Assembly (NCBI RefSeq): GCF_026239655.1
Contig: NZ_JAPIVO010000005.1
Span: 1 to 64,000, forward strand
Reading direction: 5' to 3'
Origin: Pedobacter sp. MR2016-24
GTDB taxonomy: Bacteria; Bacteroidota; Bacteroidia; Sphingobacteriales; Sphingobacteriaceae
DNA length: 64,000 nucleotides
The notes under the pieces were generated by a model. The model was given only the letters and a program-made list of their open reading frames with translations, searched no databases and was not told the origin of the DNA. This document shows positions 9,173-18,300 of this stretch, one piece after another (position 1 is the stretch's first letter; each line of letters opens with the position of its first letter). A program made the translations under genes and the position numbers.

Positions 9173-10648
9173 ATGAAAACCTGCCAACCCACCAACCCAA
9201 TCCGTCGTTCTACAGGAGTACAATTCAGCAGTAATTATAGAATTCAGGCATACAGCCGGATTTTGTTACTTCTGCTGACCATCATTTGCAGTTCATGTAA
9301 AAAGGGACTTGATGTTCCCTCACCTACGCCAGTTGTAACAGAAGAAACTACGTCCCCCGCACAGATCAACGCCGGGAAATTGGGCAGCACATGGAACATG
9401 ACTGAACCCCTGGAAACTTCCAGGATAAAAGGAATAGCAATAGACAATGCAGCTTTAGTTAAGGATGCCCCAAACCGGCTGATTATTGATGAGATTTCGG
9501 ATCAATATAACCGTCTGGAGGCAGGTGAAAATATGGTCGATTTCGCAGAACAGGTTTCGCGCCGCATCAAGGCCAGCGCTGGATTTTGGATTTTTAAATC
9601 TACTGTATCACACGACTTCTCAGAAACGAACACTTATTCTGCAAAATACATTTATGCCTCCTATAACAGGATCCTGCAAAAGCGTTCATTGAAGTATAAT
9701 GCCTCGGCAAGCATACTGAGGAAGTATTTGACGAAAGAGTTCCAGGAAGATATCGCCAGTGATAGTCCCCAGGAAATTGTAGCCAGGTACGGCACTTCTG
9801 TATTGTCACATATCATTGAAGGGGCACGCTTCGAATCGCTCTACCAGTCAGAAACCTCTGCCACAGACCGAAAGTCTGCCGCTTCAGCGGGAATATCCCT
9901 GTCCATCAAAGAGATCTTTGACATTTCGGTTGAGCCCGGCACCAACAAATCATTGGCCAGCAGCAATTCTAATCAAAGGCTGTTATACCAGACTATAGGA
10001 GGTGATAACACTATCCCTATTACAGGAGATCTTCAGCTGGGATCAACTGTTTCCAACACAGTGAACATCAATGCCTGGCAACAGAGCGTTAACAGTAAAA
10101 ATGCCCAACTGGTAGATATAGGAACAGACGGGCTGATACCTTTAGACGAACTCATCAGCGATCCTGTTAAAGCTGCAGCAGTAAAAGCTTACATCAAAGA
10201 ATATATTACTTCAAGACAAGTTACAATGATTGCAGCCCCGATACCGGTATATCATTATTATGCCGACAGGTTGATGAGACATCTTTACTCTACCGAAAAG
10301 CTGCCTTCTATTGGTGGGATTTATCTTTATCAGGGTCCGGCCTTCAAGGCTTACAACGCCCCTCTTGGCGGATCAGTACCTATTTACCAGCATTACAATG
10401 CTGCCCGTAATGCAACGATGTTATCGGCAAAAAATCCCTGCGGTGTAGAAGGCTATGCCATGCAAGGTATTGCTTTTTATGCCTATACTTCACCTGTAGC
10501 CGGCACAGTGCAATTTTATGATTATTTTATGGAGGCGAAAATGAACAAAGTTTGGTATTACAGCCATTATTATTCTCCGAGCACAACCGCACCCAGCAAT
10601 GAATGGTCTTACCGCTACGGGAATTCATTCTATGCCTTCCCTAATTGA
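9173..10648 (+). CDS. MACPF-like lipoprotein with C-terminal DUF5648-like repeats
   Basis: The 491-aa product has a lipoprotein signal ending ICSSCKKG (lipid Cys about 42), so it is probably anchored in the outer membrane. The segment YGTSVLSHIIEGARFE (206-221) matches the signature of the membrane attack complex/perforin family, and the flanking region (about 75-345) has a suitable length for a MACPF fold. After about residue 350 there are repeated Tyr-rich units (IPVYHYYADR, VPIYQHYNAA, VQFYDYFMEA) like the DUF5648 family, which may bind glycan. Bacteroidales secreted antimicrobial proteins are MACPF lipoproteins that kill relatives, so an antagonistic role is a reasonable guess, not proven. 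Its neighbours give no immunity candidate that I can name. Confidence 0.7.
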   Translation: MKTCQPTNPIRRSTGVQFSSNYRIQAYSRILLLLLTIICSSCKKGLDVPSPTPVVTEETTSPAQINAGKLGSTWNMTEPLETSRIKGIAIDNAALVKDAPNRLIIDEISDQYNRLEAGENMVDFAEQVSRRIKASAGFWIFKSTVSHDFSETNTYSAKYIYASYNRILQKRSLKYNASASILRKYLTKEFQEDIASDSPQEIVARYGTSVLSHIIEGARFESLYQSETSATDRKSAASAGISLSIKEIFDISVEPGTNKSLASSNSNQRLLYQTIGGDNTIPITGDLQLGSTVSNTVNINAWQQSVNSKNAQLVDIGTDGLIPLDELISDPVKAAAVKAYIKEYITSRQVTMIAAPIPVYHYYADRLMRHLYSTEKLPSIGGIYLYQGPAFKAYNAPLGGSVPIYQHYNAARNATMLSAKNPCGVEGYAMQGIAFYAYTSPVAGTVQFYDYFMEAKMNKVWYYSHYYSPSTTAPSNEWSYRYGNSFYAFPN

Positions 10649-10763
10649 TAAAATGAGTTTTAATAAAAGAGGCATTTAAAATACGCCCGTTTTCTGGTTT
10701 CCTTGTCTGTGCGTAAGCATAGTCAGGGGAGCTTGTTTCCAGGGATGGGATTGACCAATGATC

Positions 10764-11540
10764 CTATTTTTTGTTTGGGAAAGTTTCAGTTATATATTTA
10801 TCAAAATATTTTACGATCAAATCGTCTTCCACCTCTTCTCTTGAAACTTCCAGAACAGCTTTCATTTTGCGAAAGGAGTTTTGGTGTAGCGCATTTTTAA
10901 ACTTTTCATAATAAAAAATTTCTATCTTATAAATTTTGCCTTTTTCATTCTGATCTAATGCTGGTGAAAATGAATACGGAACATCTTTTAGTTGATTAGT
11001 GAAGTGATAGATTAATGAGTCCTTAGACCCAAGGTTTTCTTTAGAATCCCGGGAAAATATTTCAATCGCAGATGTGTAATCATCTTTAGGTTTGATTATA
11101 GATTCTAAGAAATTATAGGTTGATGAATTATAGAACATGCCGTTCGAAAAGGCTTTTTCTTTCATTATAGTGTCAACATTAAATCGAGTTCCCTTTTTTT
11201 GAGCCAGGGAGTCAAAGGCTAACCCTTGAGTTGACTTATTTTTAAATATGAAATATCTGCTTTTTATAGTTTTTGATGAACGAATATGTTCGAAAGAATG
11301 AGAACTGCTATCGGATTGAAAATACATAGAGATTGTTGGTCGTGGATCTTCAATAATTGTATGACACTTGTAATAAGAAATTGCTACCTTACTCATGATG
11401 GGCTTAAATTTTCTTTCATTATCTTCAATTCTAAGGCTGACATTGATTCTAATAATTGGATCAGCAACATGTTTTTCATTCATCAAAACAATAGATGTAG
11501 TAAACATGATTAGTGCTGCATATTTTAAAGGTAATATCAT
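10764..11540 (-). CDS. Secreted or membrane-anchored protein, unknown
   Basis: This 258-aa protein has an N-terminal hydrophobic segment (about residues 4-20) that could be a signal peptide or anchor. The rest is a Ser/Lys-rich soluble region with alternating strands and a charged helical C-terminus (about 220-258). I recognise no family or catalytic motif. The gene appears richer in A/T than the enzymes around it and stands alone with long A/T-rich flanks, as does the lipoprotein gene to its right, which hints at lineage-specific or recently acquired DNA. Confidence 0.5.
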   Translation of the reverse strand: MILPLKYAALIMFTTSIVLMNEKHVADPIIRINVSLRIEDNERKFKPIMSKVAISYYKCHTIIEDPRPTISMYFQSDSSSHSFEHIRSSKTIKSRYFIFKNKSTQGLAFDSLAQKKGTRFNVDTIMKEKAFSNGMFYNSSTYNFLESIIKPKDDYTSAIEIFSRDSKENLGSKDSLIYHFTNQLKDVPYSFSPALDQNEKGKIYKIEIFYYEKFKNALHQNSFRKMKAVLEVSREEVEDDLIVKYFDKYITETFPNKK

Positions 11541-11816
11541 GAGATTTAATTAGGAGTACTTAATAAAGCACTAAATGTAATGTTTTTCTTACATCTTTTT
11601 GATCTGCAATAATTTTTACACCAATAATACGCTGAAATGTAAACGATTAGCTCTTACACTTAAATGATTAGACTTACATAAAATCACTACGATTCAATTA
11701 ATAGTAACATCATTGTGATTTTATCAAAAACTTAGCAGATATTATCTCATTTTTATTTTTGTTAACAAGTAAATAATTATTATATTTAAAAATAATTAAC
11801 TCTCTAAATCAAATAC

Positions 11817-12482
11817 ATGAATTTCAAAAAGTATTTTGCATTATTTATTTTCCCAATTTTTCTTTCCCAAAGCTGTTCAAAGGAATCGATTGAAGTAAAG
11901 GAAAATATCACTAGTGATAACAGTATAACGGAAGTTGTTCGTAATTTCTCTTCATATGAAGAACTGAAAAAATTTGATGCAAAGCGTAGTGCATTATCTG
12001 GTAAAGAATTTACAGATTCGATAGTTATTACCAAAAAGATAGACGATAGTAAATCTATTGCCCGCGGAACGTTTAAAAAAATGTCAGTATTAGGTAGCGA
12101 CAATAAGCCATTTGATTCTTGGGAATCCGGATGGAAGAGTTATGCTTTTGATTTTACCACACTGGAGAATAGTTACCCACATTTGCTTGAATTTAATGTT
12201 TCATTAAATCAATTATCCCCTCCAATGTTGGGTACAATTTTTCTTACTGCAGGAACCGAAACTTTTCCAGGTAATTCTACTTATTTGGAAAAAGGAGAGC
12301 ATCGTATTCAGGGCTCAGGTTTTTACTTTACTGCAAACTTAAATTGGATGTATCATGAAGTGATGACTGTACAAGGTTATGTTGTCAGACACAACGTTTT
12401 TAGAACATTAGGAACCGTCTCAAGGGAAAGTGCAACGTCTCAATATATCATTGCCCATTTGGAATACATACAAATACAATAA
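11817..12482 (+). CDS. Lipoprotein of unknown function
   Basis: The 221-aa product begins with a clear lipoprotein signal (FLSQSCSKES, lipid Cys about 20). The mature part is mostly beta-prone, with Gly/Thr-rich strands in the second half (GTIFLTAGTE, IQGSGFYFTA). No catalytic motif is visible. It is probably carried on the outer membrane. The gene is A/T-rich, monocistronic, and flanked by long gaps of 276 and 316 bp. I cannot assign a role. Confidence 0.55.
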   Translation: MNFKKYFALFIFPIFLSQSCSKESIEVKENITSDNSITEVVRNFSSYEELKKFDAKRSALSGKEFTDSIVITKKIDDSKSIARGTFKKMSVLGSDNKPFDSWESGWKSYAFDFTTLENSYPHLLEFNVSLNQLSPPMLGTIFLTAGTETFPGNSTYLEKGEHRIQGSGFYFTANLNWMYHEVMTVQGYVVRHNVFRTLGTVSRESATSQYIIAHLEYIQIQ

Positions 12483-12798
12483 AAAAATATAGACTATATA
12501 AATAAGAACATACTTGCATTCGGTTTATTTTTCTGTTAAGATTACTCTATCAAAAAGTATAATGCAATGCCTACTAATTACTATTGAAGATCATAATCAT
12601 TGTAACAGTTTAGGGGAATATTCTACATAGAATTATATCAATATTGTGTAATTACAAATCCAAAATCTTAGATCCGCTGGTCCTAAATGTGTTTTGCTGA
12701 GCTTTCATTAATTCAATTCAAAACATATTTTCGGAATAAAATTTAAATACCGTTAACAGATCATCCCTATAAACAACCTCCCTCATGCGTAGTGCGGA
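12483..12798. other. Convergent intergenic gap, nothing recognised
   Basis: This 316-bp A/T-rich gap lies between two convergent lipoprotein genes. I see no coding frame, no convincing hairpin and no repeat. Confidence 0.4.
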
Positions 12799-13266
12799 TT
12801 AATGTTTATGATTAAGCTGTAGCCGGCCTTCAGGCGTCTCTGCAAGATATAAATTTAGTGGAGGTCTCGTTTTCGTATATTCAGTCGGCGCTTCGCACTC
12901 ACCTGACCGGGTAATACTATCCGTATAAAAACTTACTTTCAAACTGTCAACAAAATAGTATCTGCCATAAACCCTGGTGAAACAGTCATTCCCGCACCAG
13001 GCTACATAAGCACTTTCAAAATGTACAGAATCAACAAAATTAACGATATCTCCTACCCATCCAACCGTTACGGCCGAATCATTAAGCAGGTAATCTGATT
13101 TTTCTGCGGTAAGACCTATCAATCCTTCGGTAAGAAATTTTTTATCAGCCAGTGTATTTTGAAAATGTTTTTTTACAACGGGAGCCGGAATATTTTGTTT
13201 TTCGGGCTGGGACTGACATCCTGTAATAAAAGCAATAACGGTAATAAATACGGTGGCTAATTTCAT
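12799..13266 (-). CDS. Small lipoprotein, unknown
   Basis: This 155-aa protein has a lipoprotein signal ending FITGCQSQ (lipid Cys about 17). The mature region contains four cysteines: the pair in WCGNDC, one in GECEAP and the lipidated one. The remaining Cys pair could form a disulfide in the periplasm or at the surface. No known domain is recognised. It precedes a thioredoxin-like gene on the same strand, but a gap of more than 100 bp separates them, so co-transcription is uncertain. Confidence 0.55.
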   Translation of the reverse strand: MKLATVFITVIAFITGCQSQPEKQNIPAPVVKKHFQNTLADKKFLTEGLIGLTAEKSDYLLNDSAVTVGWVGDIVNFVDSVHFESAYVAWCGNDCFTRVYGRYYFVDSLKVSFYTDSITRSGECEAPTEYTKTRPPLNLYLAETPEGRLQLNHKH

Positions 13267-13376
13267 AATTTAAATTTTATCATTAGGATGTTTATCCGTA
13301 GCATATTCCATAACAGGATAAATGACTTCACCATGGTAGCGGTTGCATTGGATAATTACAGCTGATCTGAGTATGT

Positions 13377-14495
13377 TTAATTTATGAGCACCTCTTTTAT
13401 ATAACTTTCAATATCAGTCAGCTCTACATCAGACTGATCCGAATTGTAAACGATTTTGCCCATTTTATCGATAACCAGGCATGCCGGTATAGCATATACA
13501 CCAAATGATTTTGCAATTTTACTAACATTGGGTTTCATTTGTTCGGACACATTTATCCACGTGAGTTTGTTTTTTGCGACATGATCTTTCCACTTCGTAA
13601 CGTTGTCGTCATCGTTGAAATAAACAACTTTCAATCCCTTACTCCTGTACTTTTCATACAAGGTCTTTAATCCTGGCAGCTGCTGCTGACAGGGGCCGCA
13701 CCATGTGGCTGAAAAAACGATGATATAAGGTTGCCCTTTCAGGGAGCTGTTGCTAAAGGACTGGTTATGAATATCAGTAACAGTGAAAGTTTTCACAACA
13801 TTTCCTGCACTGGCAGAAAACTTAGAATTGATCAGAGCAGTTTCTTCAGCATACAACCGCTGTCCCAATTCAGAATTTTTAAGCTCATCGCTAAATTTTG
13901 CGAAAGTGACCAGGTAATTCTTTGCGGAAGATGGATTGGCATCTGTGCGGGTCATTCTATATAAATTGATCAGACTTCCAAAATCATCCGGATAAGCTTC
14001 CAGCCTTTTTAGCTGATTCAGATTGATCTGGCCAAATTGTTCTGCGTTCAAGTTGAGCATGCCATTTACACGCGCCGGCGTTTTATAGCAAGCAATGTTC
14101 TCCTCAAACAGATCGTTCAGATCATTGAATATGAAATGGCCTCTTGCATCCGACTGGAAGGATAAAAATCGGGATAGTGGCCTGGGAAGATTCAAACTGA
14201 CGTTATTTATTCCGGCATCCAGCACAAATCTTCTGTAGATGTCTTTACCATTGTAGCGGACGGAAAATTCTGCGAAATTACAGGGCTGCATCACTTCCCC
14301 CTGCAGACTGTAATGACCATTCTTCAGACGTATGGTGTCTATCTTGACAGGTTCAAAATCATTATTATTGAAAATATACAAAAATATATCTGTGTCACTC
14401 AAAGTTTGTGAGTTTACAAGCAGGGTAAATTTATACTGGCCGGATACTGTCAGAAATAAGCCAGACAGCAAAATACAAATCAGAAATTTTTTCAT
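13377..14495 (-). CDS. TlpA/ResA-type thioredoxin-like protein
   Basis: I start this 372-aa protein at the ATG that begins the signal peptide MKKFLICILLSGLFLT; an upstream in-frame start would bury that signal. The N-terminal half (about 20-230) is the DUF4369-like beta region common in Bacteroidota thioredoxin proteins. The C-terminal 130 residues are an AhpC/TSA or Redoxin fold with the active site WCGPC (Cys266 and Cys269). It probably works in the periplasm as a disulfide reductase. The cis-Pro expected near the end is plausibly in YAIPACLVID. It is monocistronic as far as can be seen. Substrate unknown. Confidence 0.85.
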   Translation of the reverse strand: MKKFLICILLSGLFLTVSGQYKFTLLVNSQTLSDTDIFLYIFNNNDFEPVKIDTIRLKNGHYSLQGEVMQPCNFAEFSVRYNGKDIYRRFVLDAGINNVSLNLPRPLSRFLSFQSDARGHFIFNDLNDLFEENIACYKTPARVNGMLNLNAEQFGQINLNQLKRLEAYPDDFGSLINLYRMTRTDANPSSAKNYLVTFAKFSDELKNSELGQRLYAEETALINSKFSASAGNVVKTFTVTDIHNQSFSNSSLKGQPYIIVFSATWCGPCQQQLPGLKTLYEKYRSKGLKVVYFNDDDNVTKWKDHVAKNKLTWINVSEQMKPNVSKIAKSFGVYAIPACLVIDKMGKIVYNSDQSDVELTDIESYIKEVLIN

Positions 14496-14829
14496 AATGA
14501 CCAAATTAAAAATCAACATACATAGTTTGCAGCACTCCTTCTGTTTCTCCAATAAATTCCTGCTGAATTATGTTCTGCGATATTTTGTTTTAATAAATAT
14601 AAAAGTAAATGCATTAAAACAAAAATTAAAGTATTATTATTAAGCCAGTTACGATTCTGATTTCCCATGCGCTTCTATATTTATCTCAGCATTCCTGGTG
14701 ATCCTGGAGAGGACCAGGTTTTTAGCATCTATTCCGCTTGCGATAATAAAAGTAATATGATTAGCTTTGCCGCCCGGATGAAAAAAGTGCAGCATGCACT
14801 CAAATTACTAAACAATACAAAAAACGTAA
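14496..14829. other. Intergenic gap with one doubtful small frame
   Basis: This 334-bp gap lies between the divergent thioredoxin and HTH genes. It contains the short leftward frame 14649-14795 (listed separately). Nothing else is recognised. Confidence 0.4.
14649..14795 (-). CDS. Possible 48-aa small protein or gene remnant
   Basis: A leftward 48-codon frame starts with ATG and reads LHFFHPGGKANHITF then a short, protein-like stretch ending AHGKSES. The composition looks coding-like, with a Gly-rich turn and amphipathic segments, but there is no recognised family. It could be a real small gene, or the 5' or 3' remnant of a decayed longer gene next to the HTH gene. Confidence 0.25.
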   Translation of the reverse strand: MLHFFHPGGKANHITFIIASGIDAKNLVLSRITRNAEINIEAHGKSES

Positions 14830-15090
14830 ATGGAAAAGAATGATTTTGCAGCTATCTGGCTGGCAGAAAACGGGAACCCCGCGATAGAAGAGTTGGCACA
14901 GTTGAATCTTGATGTAGCAGAGAAGGCCCGGAAGGCAATAGCCGATGACAATCTTTCAGTAGAAGAGCTTGCGGTATCTTTAGACATCAATCCAGACGAA
15001 ATCAACAGGTGGCTGACAGGCAGGCACACGTTCAGTGTAAAAATCATAAACGAAATTTTAGATACAGTGGCATCGAGAGTAACTGCTTAA
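14830..15090 (+). CDS. Small XRE-like helix-turn-helix protein
   Basis: The 86-aa product has a C-terminal helix-turn-helix (about 42-80): the segment NLSVEELAVSLDINPDEINRW followed by a recognition-like helix (FSVKIINEIL). Such single-domain XRE proteins are often antitoxins or small repressors. The N-terminal half is an acidic helical region. No toxin partner is obvious next to it: the flanking frame on the left is doubtful and the gene on the right points the other way. The function is therefore only DNA binding by fold. Confidence 0.65.
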   Translation: MEKNDFAAIWLAENGNPAIEELAQLNLDVAEKARKAIADDNLSVEELAVSLDINPDEINRWLTGRHTFSVKIINEILDTVASRVTA

Positions 15091-15100
15091 TCTGTTCTAT

Positions 15101-15796
15101 CTAATTTTGTTTTATTTGTTCAAATGCCCGGTTGTATTTGTCAAAAATCAGTTGTTGTCTGTTATAATCAGGATTTGGCTTCCACAATTCCTCAGTTTTA
15201 ATCGTATTGTTGTGAATGGTTGTTTTTGAGCTTAACAATGTTCCTTTTTTATCATTTTGGTTCAAATCACTCAGATTTACATTGTCTAAATACTTATAGA
15301 GCATCTGAGGAATTTGATGAAAATCAGCACAATCGTCTTCTATGCTAATTTCCTTTGGATTGCCCGGTGTAAAGGGAAAAATTTTATTTAAAAACCAGGG
15401 ATTTGCCGCCCTTGTCAGGATTGGTGGCTGTGTCAGATGAAAAATGAATTGTGCATGGTCGTCTGATTGATAGTCAGTAAAAATAACCGTTTCAATAGTT
15501 TTCCATTCGATCAATAGAGTAACATCAAAAAGAGGCATTTGATAGGAAAGTCCTGCGTGGCTGGATGTGATGCGTTTCTGCCTTTCGGCTTGTTTCCTTC
15601 TGGTTTTCTCTGAAATCCTAAATCCAAATTGTAAACCATAGAGTATGGTACCAGGTACTAAAATGAAAAGTCCAGAGACCAGGTAAGCACCAACAATTTT
15701 CACCTCCTGCATAATCATGAAGATAGTAAGGCCTGCACCTGCACAGGTAAAAATAACAAGCACCAGCTTGATGATGATAAAAGGATTAAATTTCAT
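15101..15796 (-). CDS. Two-TM membrane protein with soluble beta-rich domain
   Basis: I choose the ATG at 15796 (MKFNPFIII), 20 bp after the stop of the upstream serine hydrolase; a longer frame would overlap that gene by 65 bp. The 231-aa product has two membrane helices (about 6-28 and 35-56), then a basic linker (EKTRRKQAERQKR) and a beta-rich soluble domain with a YcxB/PH-like feel. This two-helix plus PH-like layout recurs in the genes at 19750 and 43244. It is probably transcribed together with the serine hydrolase. Function unknown. Confidence 0.6.
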   Translation of the reverse strand: MKFNPFIIIKLVLVIFTCAGAGLTIFMIMQEVKIVGAYLVSGLFILVPGTILYGLQFGFRISEKTRRKQAERQKRITSSHAGLSYQMPLFDVTLLIEWKTIETVIFTDYQSDDHAQFIFHLTQPPILTRAANPWFLNKIFPFTPGNPKEISIEDDCADFHQIPQMLYKYLDNVNLSDLNQNDKKGTLLSSKTTIHNNTIKTEELWKPNPDYNRQQLIFDKYNRAFEQIKQN

Positions 15797-15815
15797 TTCT
15801 ACATTATCGGTGGCG

Positions 15816-17174
15816 TCACTCAGGCGCGTTGTTAATAATTTTCTTATCTCCGCTACCGTTCCACAAACCATCACGAACACTCAATTGAATCTTCCCGTCA
15901 CCAGTACTGCTGAATGTTAAGGTCATATGTGAATCCGCTATAAAGAACCTGCTGCTACTTTCTGCCAGCATCTTAACCGGAGGCTGATTGTTTGTCTGAA
16001 TGAAAAGTTGGTTGCCTTTTAAACTAATTGCAGTAACGTAATCATCAGAAACATCATATTGCCCAACATATTTGGCGGCCTGTTCAGCTGTAAGTTCGTG
16101 CGACTGTTTAGGTTTGGGCAAGCTGTACTTTTTATCATACAGCAGGGCAATGATTTTTGAACCAATGGTTTCAATGTTTGTACTTGTTTGGTTAATCAGC
16201 ATGATGATACAGATATCATCTTCAGGGATCCGGGCAAAGTAACTTGTTGAACCTTCTACATTACCTGCATGATAGGCAATCTTTTTATGCTCCAGACTAT
16301 CTATAAACCAGCCATAGCCATAATCTTCCTTTACCGGCGTATAACATTTGATCAGGCCTGCGGCAGAAATCAGCTTGTTTTCTTTGAGTGCCTTATTCCA
16401 GACAGCTAAGTCTTTGGTATTGCTGTATAATCCGCCGGAAGAATAAGTTCCGCTGGCATCCCATACTTTTGCAGGCACAATCCGTGTGGAAGAAAGGTAG
16501 GAATAACCTTTAGTTTTTAACCTGCTTTGCAGTCGCGCGTAATCAAAACCACTATTATTCATCCCCAGGGGCTTAAAAATAAATTGCTGCATGGCAGCTC
16601 CATATGACTTTCCTGTCAGCTGCTCAATTACCATTCCCAGTAAGTTATAGCCGGAGTTGCTGTAAGCGAATGCAGTCCCGGGTTCAAAATCTAAAGGTGC
16701 TGCAGCGTAATAGTCGAGCATTTCCTGTTTACTGATGCTTTTGCCGGAAAGCACTTTAGCACGAAATTTTGCATCGCGAAGCTCTTCTCGAATACCAGAA
16801 GTATGACTGAGCAACTGCGCAATAGTGATCTCTTTTTCAGGATGCACCCCGGGAAAAAAGGTGGTAATCCTGGTGTTTAAGGATAGTTTTTTACCCTCTA
16901 CCAGTTTCATCACCAGAACGGCGGTAAAACTTTTAGTAAGAGAACCCAGTTGAAAAATATCATTTGTTGTAGCCTTGATCTGTTTTTCCGCATCGCGGTA
17001 TCCATACGCCTTTTCAAAAATGGTCTGGCCGGACTTCATTATTAAAATAGTGCCGTTGAACTGATTGAGCTTTGCGTAAGCACTGATGAGGGTATCTAGT
17101 TTTTGCGGGACTGATTGGGAATTGCTCTGAAAGATGAAGCCGAAAAGGAAAAAAGTGGTCAGGAGATTTCGCAT
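15816..17174 (-). CDS. Secreted class C beta-lactamase-family serine hydrolase
   Basis: The 452-aa protein carries a signal peptide (cleavage near QSNSQS) and the beta-lactamase/penicillin-binding fold. The motifs are Ser78-Leu-Thr-Lys81 (SxxK), Tyr171-Ser-Asn173 (YxN) and a late HAGNVEG segment in place of the KTG box. The last 100 residues match the trailing domain (DUF3471-like) common to esterase-type members. These enzymes act in the periplasm as peptidases or esterases; an antibiotic-resistance role is not implied. A paralogue lies at 29417. It probably forms an operon with the membrane protein that follows it. Confidence 0.85.
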   Translation of the reverse strand: MRNLLTTFFLFGFIFQSNSQSVPQKLDTLISAYAKLNQFNGTILIMKSGQTIFEKAYGYRDAEKQIKATTNDIFQLGSLTKSFTAVLVMKLVEGKKLSLNTRITTFFPGVHPEKEITIAQLLSHTSGIREELRDAKFRAKVLSGKSISKQEMLDYYAAAPLDFEPGTAFAYSNSGYNLLGMVIEQLTGKSYGAAMQQFIFKPLGMNNSGFDYARLQSRLKTKGYSYLSSTRIVPAKVWDASGTYSSGGLYSNTKDLAVWNKALKENKLISAAGLIKCYTPVKEDYGYGWFIDSLEHKKIAYHAGNVEGSTSYFARIPEDDICIIMLINQTSTNIETIGSKIIALLYDKKYSLPKPKQSHELTAEQAAKYVGQYDVSDDYVTAISLKGNQLFIQTNNQPPVKMLAESSSRFFIADSHMTLTFSSTGDGKIQLSVRDGLWNGSGDKKIINNAPE

Positions 17175-17237
17175 GAAAATATTGAGGTCATTTAATTATT
17201 CCGATGGTGTTGCTGAAAAATCTTAGGTATTAACTGG

Positions 17238-17777
17238 TTAATTTGTAACGGGTACTGCGACAGGCATCTCGTCCGACGCAACAGCCTGGTAAACGGCGCC
17301 GCTATTGATATCTTTCAAACCGGTAACTTCTCTGCTTTTAGCATATATGATTTTTAAGGCCATCACCAGCCTGCCACGCTCTTTTAAGGTGATGATACCA
17401 TTTGCAATGGTTGTATCGTAATAATTGATGCTGGTGATCATTTTTGGAACTTTTGCTTCCATTGCTGCCCTGCCCGCTTTTGATTTCTTCAATGTGAGCG
17501 GTTCCTGACTGTAAAATCCATTTACCTCGCTCACCCCATAGGTTAATTTAATCAGTTCTTTAAAAACAGTACCTGGTTTCAGGGTGATATCTGCATTCAT
17601 TTTCCATTCGAAAAGCTTTGGTGATGAATATTCCTGCAGGGAAAGCGTGTCTGGAAACAGATCAACGATCTGTGCTGCAGGAGGTGGTGGCGGCGGCAGC
17701 GCTCTTTTCTTTTTATTTTGACTAAAACTGCTGAGGTGCAGTGTGATCAGAGCTAAAAAAATGAGTGTGTATTTCAT
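17238..17777 (-). CDS. Secreted protein with polyproline linker, unknown
   Basis: The 179-aa product has a signal peptide (residues 1-19, ending SSFSQ), then a basic segment and six consecutive prolines (about 27-32), and then a compact beta-rich domain with repeated Lys/Thr strands. No catalytic residues stand out. It is about 60 bp upstream of the serine hydrolase on the same strand and may be transcribed with it. Function unknown. Confidence 0.55.
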   Translation of the reverse strand: MKYTLIFLALITLHLSSFSQNKKKRALPPPPPPAAQIVDLFPDTLSLQEYSSPKLFEWKMNADITLKPGTVFKELIKLTYGVSEVNGFYSQEPLTLKKSKAGRAAMEAKVPKMITSINYYDTTIANGIITLKERGRLVMALKIIYAKSREVTGLKDINSGAVYQAVASDEMPVAVPVTN

Positions 17778-17903
17778 AGTGGTTTTAAATATACGATTAA
17801 TAAAGAAAAATTAGGTTACCAGAGAATACGTTCTAAATTCTCCGGAGCCGAAAAATTAGCTATTTCGATCTTCTCCTCAAAAAAGATTCATTACATTCAT
17901 TGC

Positions 17904-18074
17904 ATGAAAAGAAGTTTTTTAATATTCGCCTTCGCAGCTTTGATATTTACAAGCTCATGTTATACGACAAGAACAGCAGGAAATAGTGGTAAGGTGCCTC
18001 CCGGGCAAGCTAAGAAAAGATACGGATCTAAGTCTGCCCGACCTTTCGCTCCGGGGCAAAGTAAAAAATACTAA
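17904..18074 (+). CDS. Small lipoprotein with PPGQAKK/APGQSKK repeat
   Basis: A 56-aa frame starts with a lipoprotein signal (FTSSCYTT, lipid Cys 19). The mature peptide is basic and holds two related units, PPGQAKKRYGSKSAR and APGQSKKY. Small proteins of this type are common in Bacteroidota, where I recall them being named quinol oxidase subunit 4; that name has no visible support here. A second small frame begins 5 bp after the stop. Confidence 0.65.
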   Translation: MKRSFLIFAFAALIFTSSCYTTRTAGNSGKVPPGQAKKRYGSKSARPFAPGQSKKY

Positions 18075-18078
18075 CAAA

Positions 18079-18210
18079 ATGACCTCCTTCAGCATATTTG
18101 CGAATCAGCTCGCCCGACTCACTGCAGCAGCAAGTGAAGACCTGGAAGCTAAGCTGAAAAAGAAAGTGTTTAAAAAGTGCGAGTATTTGTCAAGGAAAGG
18201 AATTGATTAA
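18079..18210 (+). CDS. Small basic helical protein (43 aa)
   Basis: This short frame begins at an ATG 5 bp after the preceding small lipoprotein and reads as one or two helices rich in Ala, Leu and Lys (LARLTAAASEDLEAKLKKK), with one Cys. Tight spacing supports co-translation. A longer frame upstream would lie wholly over the lipoprotein gene and is rejected. Function unknown. Confidence 0.4.
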   Translation: MTSFSIFANQLARLTAAASEDLEAKLKKKVFKKCEYLSRKGID

Positions 18211-18300
18211 CACGATCGTAAGGTTATGAATTTCAGGAAAAAATTGCTTACCTTCTATTGACCAAAATGGTCAGCATTTAACCAGATATATTCTCATCTT

